In this document: positions 15,905 through 26,130 of the stretch, in pieces
Layout: every line of letters starts with the position of its first letter
Position numbering within the stretch: the stretch's first letter is position 1
DNA from: Poa pratensis
Taxonomy: Eukaryota; Streptophyta; Magnoliopsida; Poales; Poaceae
Reading direction: 5' to 3'
Assembly (NCBI GenBank): GCA_947311845.1
Contig: CAMZMU010000059.1
Coordinates: 57,274,617-57,338,616 of the forward strand
Length of the DNA stretch: 64,000 nt
The notes under the pieces: model-generated
What the model was told of the DNA's origin: nothing
Seen by the model: only the letters and a program-made list of their open reading frames with translations
The model's database searches: none
Position numbers and translations under genes: made by a program

Positions 15905-15954
15905 TAGAAAAGAAAAAAGCCAACACCAGGGAGGGTCCCCCGAGCACACAGAGA

Positions 15955-16115
15955 GAAGGAGCCCCTCCAGGGGGCCCACTAGTCAAAGGTGCCCGAGCAC
16001 ACCTGGAAACCGACACGTCATCATGGAGACCCACGAGGGGGCCCACAAGTAAGAGGTGCAGTCCCGAGCCTGCTCACCGCTACACGGAGCCCCTCGAGGG
16101 GGCCCACGAGTTAGG
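15955..16115. repeat. GC-rich repeat with GGGGGCCCAC core
   Basis: Three copies of a unit with the core CGAGGGGGCCCAC (or CCAGGGGGCCCAC), followed by an AGT/GAGT stretch and CCGAGC, are spaced roughly 65 bp apart. They lie just beyond the Helitron end. No function is evident. Confidence 0.55.
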
Positions 16116-16226
16116 GCAAGCAAGCGTGCCCAGCCGCACAGCGTGTTGGGAGGAGCTGTGATGCCCCGTCAGCCGTGGGTATATATGCTAGTGTCGCGTC
16201 TCCTAAACTGGCGAGGTGGGACTATG

Positions 16227-16456
16227 GGGCTGTTTGGTTCACGCCCAGCTAGCCACGCCAAAATTGGCACGCCAAAGTTTTGACGGAAGATTTTGCCGCC
16301 AGCAGCTTGCCAACGCGCGGGCGTAAAAGCTGAATGGGGCAACCAAAATATTGGCGTGGTTCTGAATCTGTGGCGCTGATCCAAACGAAAGGCGTGGTAG
16401 TAGTCAACGACCAAAAAATTGGTCAGGCGGGCCACGGCTGCAATCCAAACAAGCCC
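16227..16456. mobile_element. MITE-like element with GGGCTTGTTTGG ends
   Basis: The left end GGGCTGTTTGGTTC and the right end CAATCCAAACAAGCCC form imperfect inverted repeats 230 bp apart. Ends of this type are common in Tourist/hAT-like grass MITEs. A clear target duplication is not visible, so the superfamily is left open. It lies about 220 bp upstream of the FtsH start codon. Confidence 0.55.
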
Positions 16457-16489
16457 TTACCCCCCGCCTCGCCAGTGCACAGTGCAGCG

Positions 16490-16560
16490 CTCATTGGGCC
16501 ACACGGAAACTTCAACCCTGTTTTCTTTTAGCGGCCCAATAGGCCACACGACGCCACGAG
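16490..16560 (+). promoter_or_regulatory. Site II-like GGCCCA motifs upstream of FtsH
   Basis: CATTGGGCCACAC and GCGGCCCAATAGGCCACAC lie 120-190 bp upstream of the FtsH ATG. TGGGCC/GGCCCA site II elements are common in plant promoters of housekeeping and mitochondrial protein genes, which fits the downstream product. No convincing TATA box precedes the start. Confidence 0.4.
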
Positions 16561-16677
16561 ATTAACTGTATCCCGAAAAAAATATCTACTGCTCGTCTTC
16601 TTCTTCTTCCGTCGTTGTGCCTCTCCTCTCCCACCAATCTCTCCTCTGACTCCGATCGCTCTCCTCCGGCGGCGCCC

Positions 16678-19600
16678 ATGGCCTGGCGGCTCGCGCTCTC
16701 CAAGGTGACCCCTGACCTCCCTTCCCCGCAAACCAGATTCCTCTTCTCCCCTCCCCGCGTCCGCCGGCGGTGCCGCCTCCGCCCGCCGCGAGGACGACCC
16801 CTCCGTCGAGATTACCCCTCGCTTAGATCGGCCGCGCGTCGGTTCGCACACCACGACGCCCGTCCTCACCGCGCCGCGTCGCCGCGAGCGGGACGGGACT
16901 GTACCTAGGGTTTAGGGCGTCGTCGAGTCAGAGTCCACCCTAGTAGATCTCACTGCATCGGCCCCTGTAGAGATAAACGAGGCATTCTTCTTGTCGTCCC
17001 AGCTGCCGCTGCTGCTGTTGTAGCTGAATCTTGCGCGTGCGGTGACGAGTCAGCCATCCCCTGTATACCCTGCCGCTCGGAAGGAAACATGGCTGTGATA
17101 CGAAACGAACGGTGTTAGGGTTGCTTCCCTGCGGTCCTTAATCGGGATCATGCTGCAAATAAATAAATGCGAGGGGGGTGTCTAACCCCTTTTTGTTTTC
17201 AGAATGAAAATGTCGCTCCTGCCTGCTCTGTTTATGCCGTGATTCCGCTTAGATTGTTACTGCTGTAGTGCTGTTGAAATAGACCCGACGATGCCTGCCT
17301 TCGCCACACTAGATAGAGTTGGCCGCAGAGGTTCCACCTAGAATCGTACTACTTCTGCTCTGTAAAAGATGAAAGAGGACAGAAATAACCAAGTAAATAA
17401 ATCAAGGTTTTCGTTTTTCTAGCTGCTGCTGTTGCTGAATTCGTGTGCGCGATGAGGAGTCCCCTGTACAGAATAGAACAGGAGTAGACATGGAAGAAAA
17501 TAAGGCTGAAATTTAAAATACAGTGTTAGGATTTTTTTAGTTCACAAGCTCGGACTGCAAATGCAAGGCATGGCAAGGCAAGGCAGTGTTTCGGGAAAAA
17601 AAACATACAGTACCTCCAATACCTGTTTCTGCTGTTGAAATAGATCCGTACTCTGTTCAACTTCACTGATGTTGGATTTTTTTATCTTCGCGTTACAGGC
17701 TGGAAGTAACGCTGGAAGGCGGTCGTCCAACGTGATCTGCAACGGGCTAACTACTGCCGCTCTTTCCAGGACACCTGCAAACGGTGCTGGTATTGCTTTT
17801 CTCTCTCTCTCTCTCTCCGCATAAACTATCACTCCCAAGGTTAAATGGATGTAAAAGACCATTTTCTGGTGAACAATTACTGTGGACAGATGCTATTTTT
17901 ATGTTTTCCTCTGTGTAATCTATCTCACTGCATTCCAGGCCTCGTGTTTAGACTGTTTCTCACAAAGGAACTCGTGCTTCTTCTTAACTTGTGTGTGTGT
18001 TTGATGCAGGTAGTGTTCTTAAGAAGTTGCAGGAGAGGTACCGATCGAGCTATGCCGGTAGTTTCTCCCGCATGTTCCGGGACTTTGACACGCCCAGTGA
18101 CGCTTCTCTTCTTAAAGAGATTTACAGAACTAGTCCAGAAAGAGTCGTGCAGATCTTCGAGAGCCAGCCCTCGTTGCATAACAACTCTGCAGCGCTCTCT
18201 CAGTATGTGAAGGCTCTCGTCACTCTCGACAGGCTGGATGAGAGCCCGCTGCTTAAAACTTTGCAGAGAGGTAGTGGTTCCTACTACTTCGTCACAGTCG
18301 ATTCATTTTTGTAACCCACCTGCTGTTCCTTCAAGTACCTTTATTCTGAACTTTCGGCTCTCATATTTAAATCTGCAGTCATCATGTCCTGAATGCTCTG
18401 CATCGCGTATTTTACTCATCCAGTAGATCACGTTTCTCGTTAATTGAAGTTCTTGTTTCACTGGCCATACGCGACGTTTAGTATATTTCTACTACTTTGC
18501 CGCAGTTGATTGATTCTTGTAAAATACCCGCTGTTTGTTCAAGTGCATGCCTTAAGTCGACACACTGGAGATAATCCTTTCATTTTACTATGCACCTCCA
18601 GTTAGTGGGTTTCTGTAATGATACCAGTACCTTTAGTATTAACCTTCTGCCCTCATATTTACATGTTAACATTGAACATGATCTGCAGTGGTCATGTCCT
18701 AACTCCTCTGCATTGTGTATTTCACTCTCATCCAGTAACATATCATATTTCTCGTTAATGTAAGTTCTCATTTCAATGGCCATATGCTGTTAATATATAT
18801 TTTTACTACATTTGTGCATGGATTTTACTCTCAACCATTAGCAGATCAGGTTTCTAGTTAAGGAAATTCTCATTTCAATGGCCATACGTGGTGTTTAATT
18901 TTTATACTACCTTCTGTGCATGAATGATCAGACAATCCTTTTCCTATGCAGGAATAGCGAATTCAGGAAGGGAGGAAGAAAGCCGTAGTGGTCTAACAAC
19001 ATTTCAGAGTGTTGGTCGTATGACAAAAGATGGTGCTCTTGGTACCGCTGCTGCACCGATTCACATGGTTTCTTCGGAAACAGGTCAATTCAAGGAGCAG
19101 CTTTGGCGTACCTTCCGCAGCATTGCACTTACATTCCTTATAATCTCTGGCATTGGGGCTCTGATTGAAGATAGAGGAATTACTAAAGGTTTGGCATTTT
19201 GATGTAGGATGGCTGTCTCCTGATCACTGATCAGTTTCTGTAGTATTTTGTATTGACTTTGAATCATGTACAGGCCTTGGATTGCATGAAGAGGTTCAGC
19301 CGAGCTTGGATTCGAGCACAAAATTCAGTGATGTGAAGGGGGTTGATGAAGCTAAAGCCGAACTTGAGGAAATAGTTCACTACCTACGAGATCCCAAGGT
19401 GAAGTTTTATTCCTCAGGTGTTTTTATTCGACAGTGATTAATTAGGAAAATATAAAAAAGCTAGCTACTACTCCCTCCGTTCACAAAAGGATGTCTCAAT
19501 CATTTCTAGATTTGTATGTATGTAGACATAATTTAGTGTGTAGATACATAGAAATTTAGATAAAGTTGAGACATCCTTTTATGAACGGAGGGAGTAGATC

Positions 19601-21755
19601 CTAACAAATTTATCTAACCCAGCTACATTGCTATCATATTCATGCTGGGTTGTACTGAAATTTGAACACAGTTAAGTTAATAGCAAATCAGCTGGTCTAC
19701 TACATGATAATTAATCATGACATCCCTCTTTTCCCCCCTCCAATTGGTTGTGATTTTTAAGCTCTCAGAAGAAACAGCATTTTCCATTTACATGTTGGGC
19801 TGTACTGACATTAAGCACAGTTAAGTTAATATCAAATCAACTGGTCTACTACATTATAATTAATCATCTTTGACCTAAAAAAAAAATCATGCTATGCCCC
19901 CCTCTATTTGATATGACCTTTAAGCCCTCAGAAGGAACACCATTTTCTGTCTAATTTATTCATTCTAATCCTCTAGAGAAACTCAATAAATGATAAAAAA
20001 ATCACTTCAAGTTTGTCCTGGCTCTCTGTTGAAAGATTTGCGCCGCTTTACTTTGTAGCTGTACAAGTCCCAGTAGAACAAAATAAAATATACTGTTGCT
20101 TTTGTCACACCTTTGTGCTTTTTGTACTGCTTGCGTAGGGCTGAGTTGATAAGTTTACTTTCGATCATAGAATTGCTACATTTTGTTTGACGTGATGTGC
20201 CCTTTTTGCTCTTTTTTAATATTCACAAGAACCTTCCATGCTTTGCAGCGTTTCACACGCCTTGGTGGCAAGCTTCCAAAAGGTGTTTTGCTTGTCGGCC
20301 CACCTGGCACAGGGAAAACCATGCTGGCAAGGGCTATCGCTGGGGAAGCTGGTGTTCCTTTCTTCTCCTGCAGTGGCAGCGAGTTTGAGGAGATGTTTGT
20401 CGGTGTCGGGGCAAGAAGAGTGAGGGATCTATTCGCTGCAGCGAAGAAGCGATCTCCTTGTATAATTTTCATAGACGAAATCGATGCGATTGGTGGGAGC
20501 AGAAACCCGAAAGATCAACAGTATATGAAGATGACCTTGAACCAGATGCTTGTTGAGCTGGATGGTTTTAAGCAGAATGATGGGATCATCGTGATTGCAG
20601 CAACAAACTTCCCTCAGTCTCTGGATAAAGCCCTTGTTAGGCCTGGGCGTTTTGACCGTCATATTGTGGTGCCGAATCCAGATGTTGAGGGCCGAAGGCA
20701 GATCCTGGAAACTCACATGACAAAGGCAAACCCTTGATCCCTTGAATTTCTTTTATAGTAATGCTTTAATGGATTGGCCACATTAGGCGAGCTGCTGACT
20801 TGACCATACTTCACCCTGAACTGCAGGTCTTGAAAGCTGATGATGTGGATCTGAAAATCATTGCCAGGGGAACACCTGGGTTCTCAGGGGCAGACCTTGC
20901 AAACCTGGTGAACGTAGCGGCTCTCAAGGCCGCCATGGACGGGGCGAAATCTGTGTCGATGCAGGATCTCGAGTTCGCTAAGGACAGGATCATGATGGGC
21001 AGCGAGCGCAAATCAGCTGTGATATCCGAAGAAAACAGGAAAATGACTGCATACCACGAGGGAGGGCATGCCCTGGTCGCGCTGCACACAGATGGTGCCA
21101 ACCCTATCCACAAGGCAACCATTGTCCCTCGGGGGATTACCCTGGGCATGGTGACGCAGCTGCCAGACGAGGACCAGACCAAGATGTCACGGAAGCAGAT
21201 GCTGGCGTATCTGGACATCTGCATGGGCGGGTTCGTGGCCGAGGAGCTGATATTTGGTGAAGGTGAGGTGACTTCGGGCCCCTCGAATGACCTGAGCCAG
21301 GCGACGCGCCTGGCTAAGGCCATGGTCACCCAGTACGGCATGAGCAAGCGGCTGGGCCTCGTCTCGTACAACTATGATGACGACGGGAAGGCGATGAGCA
21401 CGCAGACGCGGGCCTTATCGAGCAGGAAGTGAAGGAGTTGCTGGAGACAGCCTACGGAAATGCCAAGCGGATCCTGACGACCTACGACAGGGAGCTGCAT
21501 GCGCTCGCCAGCGCCCTCATCGAGCGTGAGACCCTCACCGGCCCGCAGATCAAGGCTGTGCTGTCGCAGGTGAACAGTACTGGCGAGGTTCAGCAGCAGC
21601 ATGGGGCTGCTGCTGGATCCCCACAGGGAACACCACCGGCCACCCCAGCTTCTCCGCCCCAGTCTCCAGCCGCTGCTGCCGCTGCCGCGGCTGCGGCTGC
21701 AGCGCAGCAAGCGGCGGCTCAAGCCAAGGGAAAAGTCGCGGGCATCGGGTCTTAG
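16678..21755 (+). CDS. FTSH4: Mitochondrial-type FtsH AAA zinc metalloprotease, with an apparent 1-base deletion
   Basis: Exons: 16678-16704, 17699-17789, 18010-18270, 18952-19188, 19274-19398, 20249-20725, 20827-21755. About 715 aa if one base is restored. Order: an N-terminal region suited to organelle import, one membrane helix at about 182-200, AAA ATPase with Walker A GPPGTGKT (264-271), Walker [13 protein letters not shown] and PGRFDRH arginine-finger region, then the zinc site HEGGH (483-487) and an Ala/Gln/Pro-rich tail. FtsH hexamers use ATP to pull and degrade inner-membrane proteins; the sequence fits the plant FTSH4/5 i-AAA group. The intron at 20726 begins GC, not GT. Near 21412-21415 the frame slips by one base (GGCCTTATC where A-L-I-E needs GGCCCTTATC), giving a stop at 21430 and loss of about 110 residues. 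The symbol marks the family, not the exact paralog. Confidence 0.9.
18306..18930. repeat. Degenerate internal duplications in FtsH intron 3
   Basis: Three related segments share phrases such as CATATTTA..TGCAGTCATCATGTCCT, ATCCAGTA..TTTCTCGTTAAT and TTTCAATGGCCATA, with periods of roughly 200-280 bp. They probably arose by tandem duplication of intron sequence. Confidence 0.6.
19471..19594. mobile_element. Stowaway MITE (Tc1/mariner) in FtsH intron 5
   Basis: The left end CTCCCTCCGTTCACAAAAGG and the right end CTTTTATGAACGGAGGGAG are inverted repeats of a 124-bp element flanked by TA on both sides (19469-19470, 19595-19596). This is the standard Stowaway signature. It is non-coding and lies well away from the splice sites. 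Confidence 0.97.
19641..19945. repeat. 150-bp tandem duplication in FtsH intron 5
   Basis: CATGCTGGGTTGTACTGAAA at 19641 and CATGTTGGGCTGTACTGACA at 19791 begin two similar units. Each continues through CACAGTTAAGTTAAT, GGTCTACTACAT and CTCAGAAG. Confidence 0.85.
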
Positions 21756-22137
21756 CCGCGTCGTCGATGGTCGTCAAAGAGCCGCCGTTGTTTTGATGGA
21801 CGGCAGGGCAAGTGCTTGGATGCTGGTGATGCAGGCAGAGGGAGTATTTTAGTTAGCTAGTTATAAAAAATATATTACATGATCCTGGTTGTTGTTACTT
21901 GGTACCAGGCCAGAAGAAGATTCATTCGTGGCACTGCTTCTGGATTTTTGTAGCAGGATATGTGGTGAGAGGAGTTTGGTCCTCTTCTTATTCGGTCGTA
22001 GCGACTGAAGTTCCATATGTTGCATCTTGGATAAATTTCTGGACTTGTAGTAAATCAAGGGTCGCTGTCAACTGATGCTATGTTTTAGATCAGATGAAAA
22101 TAAATTAACAAAACATCACCAACTCGTTCACAATTTT
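21756..22137 (+). other. FtsH 3' flank
   Basis: Probable 3' untranslated region and downstream spacer. No second gene or terminal repeat is visible. Confidence 0.5.
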
Positions 22138-23223
22138 GTAGGGCAATTCCAGTGGCGCCCCTCATTTTGTGTCTGTTTTGGGGAGCCGTCGCCCTCCTTT
22201 TTTTAGGGTCGACATGTCCATTTGAGATAGTTTTCTACATTTCGGCCTATATAATATATATGAAACCATTTTTAACTCAAAACAATTGAACACATAATAG
22301 AAAATAGAAAACACGTAATAAATTGTTTAGCACAAGTTGCAATTCAAATTTCGTTAGGCTGGACATCCATCAAAGTCCCGGAATGATCTAAAAATGGCAC
22401 ATAGCTCATACATACACACTATAAGAAGATATCGAGAGATCATTCTTCTCGAGACATGATCTTAGCCTTCTTTTTTATCAAACCAAATCCTGAGTCATAT
22501 TATCCATGATACTCATGTAGGTTGTAATTATGGCATTCTCCATGAAAACCTTGAGGTCTATTTCCATTTGTCTTGAGCTTTAATTCTTTTTCCTTGAGAT
22601 ATATTTACTCGTCGCTTGAGCTCCATGAATCCAAGCACTACTGGCCTCTCACTTTTTTTTGAGGGTTTATAACAGTAGGAAAGGCTCCTACTGCTTTTGC
22701 ATTAAATAAAGGCTTCTCACTTGACACCTCTTTGTTGGTTATCATTTCAATGTGACTGCGCGTGGCATCAACAGGGAGTCGCCGACGGCTAGGACATCAA
22801 GGTCAAGAGACATCGTCGATGCGCGGACAGACGGGTACTCTCTGACCTTCAGGGATGATGAGCTTGAGAGGAACTTACTCATAGCTGCTTGCAACATGTT
22901 GCCTTATAGGTACCTGTGCGTCGGGGGGGGGGGGGAGGGGGTTATGAGGTCGGATGACAATGACGAGCTCTGAGACGCTCGCCGTGGAGGAGGAGGTCAA
23001 CATGAGGAGGGCGGGCGGCTGCCGCATCGGTTTGGGCACGGGCGGCGGCCTTCGCCTCCTTTTCCTTATTTTTCCTTGCACGCCGAGACGCTCACTTCTG
23101 GCTTTGCTCCTTGGTTTGCTTCTTCTTGGACACATCCATGGATGCTTCGGCGGCGGCGGCGGAGAATGGAGCCGACGCTTCTGCGACAATGAATGAGTCA
23201 ACTGGTACTTGGACAGTGGCAGC
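22138..23223. mobile_element. PIF/Harbinger-like remnant, truncated
   Basis: The sequence begins GGGCAATTCCAGTGGCGCCC, similar to Harbinger-type ends, and continues with AT-rich DNA, a poly-G run of 13 (22923-22935) and a GC-rich minus-strand frame (22875-23234) rich in Arg and Pro. No matching right-hand inverted repeat is found before the LTR begins at 23224, so the right end was probably lost or displaced. The family call rests on the left end only. Confidence 0.3.
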
Positions 23224-23924
23224 TGAAAGTGCATGTGCCCTCATGTGTGGTTTTGGTAATTAATGATAATATCTATGTACAATGTTTGCATTGAGATATC
23301 TTTATAGATCTTGTCCATGAAGAAGATTGGAGTTCATGTGTTGGACCCTAGAAGATTATATGATGACCAAAGTTCTATCTAAGAGTTTATATGAAGAATG
23401 ATCATCTAGAGTTGAGCTTATTGCAAGCATGGCTTGGAAAAGAAGATTGAGTGAACATTCATGTTTATCTCCAAGCCATCATCTATATCAAGAGAAGAAG
23501 ATGAAGTGCAAGTGGATTCATGAAGACGGAGCTAAACGAGGCTCTCCCATTATGGTGTATGGGGGAGTATTTGGAGAAGTCTTTATCAAGCATGTGCTAG
23601 CAAGCACAATCAAGAAAGGTGGTCTAACTTGAGGGAGTCAAGATCGTCTTCATCTATCTCAAGTGGAATGCGCAAGGCAAAGATATAATCTTGATAGGTT
23701 TCTATTTTACCGTTCTCATGGTGTTAGTGGCAGACCGGGTTATAGGATAGACGACGTACTATCAAGAGGGCTCTCAAGTGAGTAACTTGATCGCATCTTT
23801 GTGGAGAGCTCAAACCTTTGCATACTTGGCATATCATCTTTCTTGGTTCTTATTTGGGTTTTATCCATGTGATGATTTAAATCTTGTGTTCATCTCCATA
23901 CCAAGCTCTAGTTCATCAAATACG

Positions 23925-24757
23925 GTTTTTTTTTGAATTTTACCATATATATTAAACCAGCAAAGAGTACACGATTACATCGATTACAAAAACAATACTA
24001 AAAGAGACGAGCAAATCTATGAGATTTTCAAGCCCTTTCTTCTTCCATGAGACAATCTTGTACTTTTCTAAAGGCATCCATAGAACAACGTCGAATACAC
24101 CAAACCACAGACCTGTGAATACCAACGAAGGTTCTCCCCTTTTAATTCTGAGCCGCAATGCCAAGGCTTTGTGCACGCACGCAGCCATTAAATTAATCAA
24201 GCAACATCGGCAAGAGCACCACCACTGATATTCCAGGGACAAATAACCGAACCACTTTGTCGACGTCATTGGGAGCCGAGAGAACGAATAACTATTGCCA
24301 AAGACGTAGTAGCCGGGATAGATATTGCGAGGACAATCCTCCTCGCGGCAACCATAAGAAACAATCCAAGATTGATCTGGCGAAACAAGATCTGAAGAAC
24401 CACACCTAGACAAAATTAATCTTCCAAAGCCACCATTGACGTCAGGAAGGAGATCACGCCGTCGAACGAAGCGCGGAAGATCACTTATTGCAGACGAAGC
24501 CATCTCCATTGACGAAGAAGATAACAACCAAAATCAAGCTCTAACATTAAGGACCTTTGTATAGCATCCTGCGCAGGTCCGAGGTCCCCACCCCTCCTAG
24601 TGCCAGAGCGGCAACTAGAGGAGGCGAGGACCCGTCAATTCTTAGACGAAGGTGACGATGAAGATGCAGATGGCGCTGGCGCCGATGGCTAGGGTTGAAA
24701 CCCTAGGCCGCCGCCTCTCTTTCTTTCTTTCTTTCTCTAAACCGAACTCAAACTGTT
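23925..24757 (-). mobile_element. Non-autonomous LINE-like element nested in the LTR
   Basis: On the plus strand it begins with nine or more T, the reverse of a poly(A) tail, followed by GAATTTTACCATATATATTA, a typical Triticeae LINE 3' end. Its minus-strand 5' end contains CTAGGGTTTCAACCCTAG, common in grass non-LTR leaders, and a minus frame of 191 codons (23952-24527) without reverse transcriptase motifs. The flanking target sites look diverged (TCAAATACGGTTTTT against TCAAACTGTTTTT), so the exact ends are approximate. Confidence 0.5.
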
Positions 24758-25003
24758 TTTGACTTAACCAGGTCTTGTGTCATTTTTTTATGTTGGATGT
24801 TTTACCGGTTTGTCTTTTATAGAGAGGTCTTAACTTTCCTCATTTGGTCTCCTCCTCACATGATGGACTATGATTTTTCTCTGCACGATCTTGTAAAGCT
24901 CTTCGTTACGATTCCAACGAGCCCAAGATCATCGAAATCGGAGTCCGGATAAAAAAGTTTTTGCAGTTTTCGTTTTGCTGTGTTTCTGTCAGTTTTTAGC
25001 AGA

Positions 25004-25233
25004 CCGGATATTCCGGGTCAAATTCAGACCGGAATATCCGGGTTCCAGGAAAAATGGCTGAGCTCGTTTTTGCGTCGCTTTCGGAGGCTCTCTGTATCAG
25101 GCCGGATTTTTTGGCCAAAAATTTGCTCCAGGGCCGGAATATTCCGGGAAACCGGATATTCCGGTCAACACTTGGGACGGAATATCCGGCTTCCCTGTTT
25201 CCAACGGCTAGATTTTGGGAGGGGCTATAAATA
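25004..25233 (+). promoter_or_regulatory. LTR promoter with palindromic boxes and TATA
   Basis: Palindromic CCGGATATTCCGG or CCGGAATATTCCGG boxes occur at 25004, 25029 (complementary form), 25134, 25152 and 25178, ahead of TATAAATA at 25226-25233, which sits inside GGAGGGGCTATAAATACCCC. The same arrangement is kept in copy 2. The boxes contain GGAATATTCC and so look like potential binding sites; the factor is unknown. Confidence 0.5.
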
Positions 25234-25981
25234 CCCCTCCCCTTCTTCAACCTTGGTGCTGCACGTTTTTTTCTCTCTCTCCCACCATTGTTGACCTTGG
25301 AAAGCTTGCCCCTCTCTCAATTCCTCCCATGACTCTTGCATATCTTTGAGGCAAAAGTGAGAGGAGATCTTGATCTACATTTCCATCCATCCATCCCTTC
25401 TCTAAGTGAGGGGAACCTAGTGGATCTAGATCTTGGAGTTCATTTGTTGAGTTGTTCCTTGTTCTTTCTCTCTTCTCCCCCATAAGCATTAGTTGCTTTT
25501 GGTGGGATTTGAGAGTGAAGGATTTGAGCACTTGTGATCTTGTCATTGCATTGTGTATCGGTTTGTGCTCTCTAGGAGGAATCGTAGAAGTTGAAAGTTT
25601 GTGAGCTTGTTACTCTTGCGTCTTTGGACCCTAGACGCCTTTTGTGGTGGTTGAGACCTTTTGTAGTCACTTGGGAGCTCTCAATCCTTTTATGGGTTGT
25701 GCCTCAAGATTATTGTTAAAGGCTCCGGATTCTGCCTTGAAGGATTCCGATAGTGGAAGGTGAATCGAGCTTTTGGGCAAGGTTCATCGGAGAATAGGGT
25801 GAGGCCATTTGTGGCGTTTGAGTTTGAAACTCACACCCCTACAACGAGACGTACTCCCCTAAAAAGGAGGAATTCGGGAATACATCATTGTCTTCGTGTG
25901 CCTTGGTTATTTCTATACCCGAGCTCTTTACTTATGCATTTTACATTGTGATAGCCTTCGTGTTTGAAATCCGTTATCTTG

Positions 25982-26130
25982 CTATCGATGCGCAGCTCAT
26001 GGAGCTGGAGCACCCCCCCATAGATGACCAAATCCCAGAAAGATGGATTTCAGCATTTCACAGTTAAATACAACATCCCTGGGCCTATCGATGCGCAGCT
26101 CATGGAGCTGGAGCACCCCCCCATAGATGA
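25982..26130. repeat. 46-bp direct repeat at the LTR breakpoint
   Basis: CTATCGATGCGCAGCTCATG and the following 26 bases (through CACCCCCCCATAGATGA) occur at 25982-26027 and identically at 26085-26130, separated by 57 bp. The first copy starts exactly where similarity to the LTR ends, sharing CTATC with it. Confidence 0.9.

Larger units (their letters stand above)
23224..25986 (+). mobile_element. LTR retrotransposon LTR fragment, copy 1, with nested insertion
   Basis: It starts TGAAAGTGCATGTGCCCTCA, a common Triticeae LTR start, and carries a promoter-like region with TATAAATA at 25226. From about 24770 to 25986 it matches 32004-33190 in the same orientation. It is interrupted at about 23925-24757 by a LINE-like element. 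The right 100 bp or so that copy 2 still has are missing; similarity stops at CTTGCTATC (25986). No gag or pol frame adjoins it, so it is a solo or truncated LTR. Confidence 0.7.

Noticed and set aside
23429..23632. 67-codon frame starting MAWKRRLSEHSCLSPSHH
   Set aside because: It lies inside LTR sequence and has no family resemblance.
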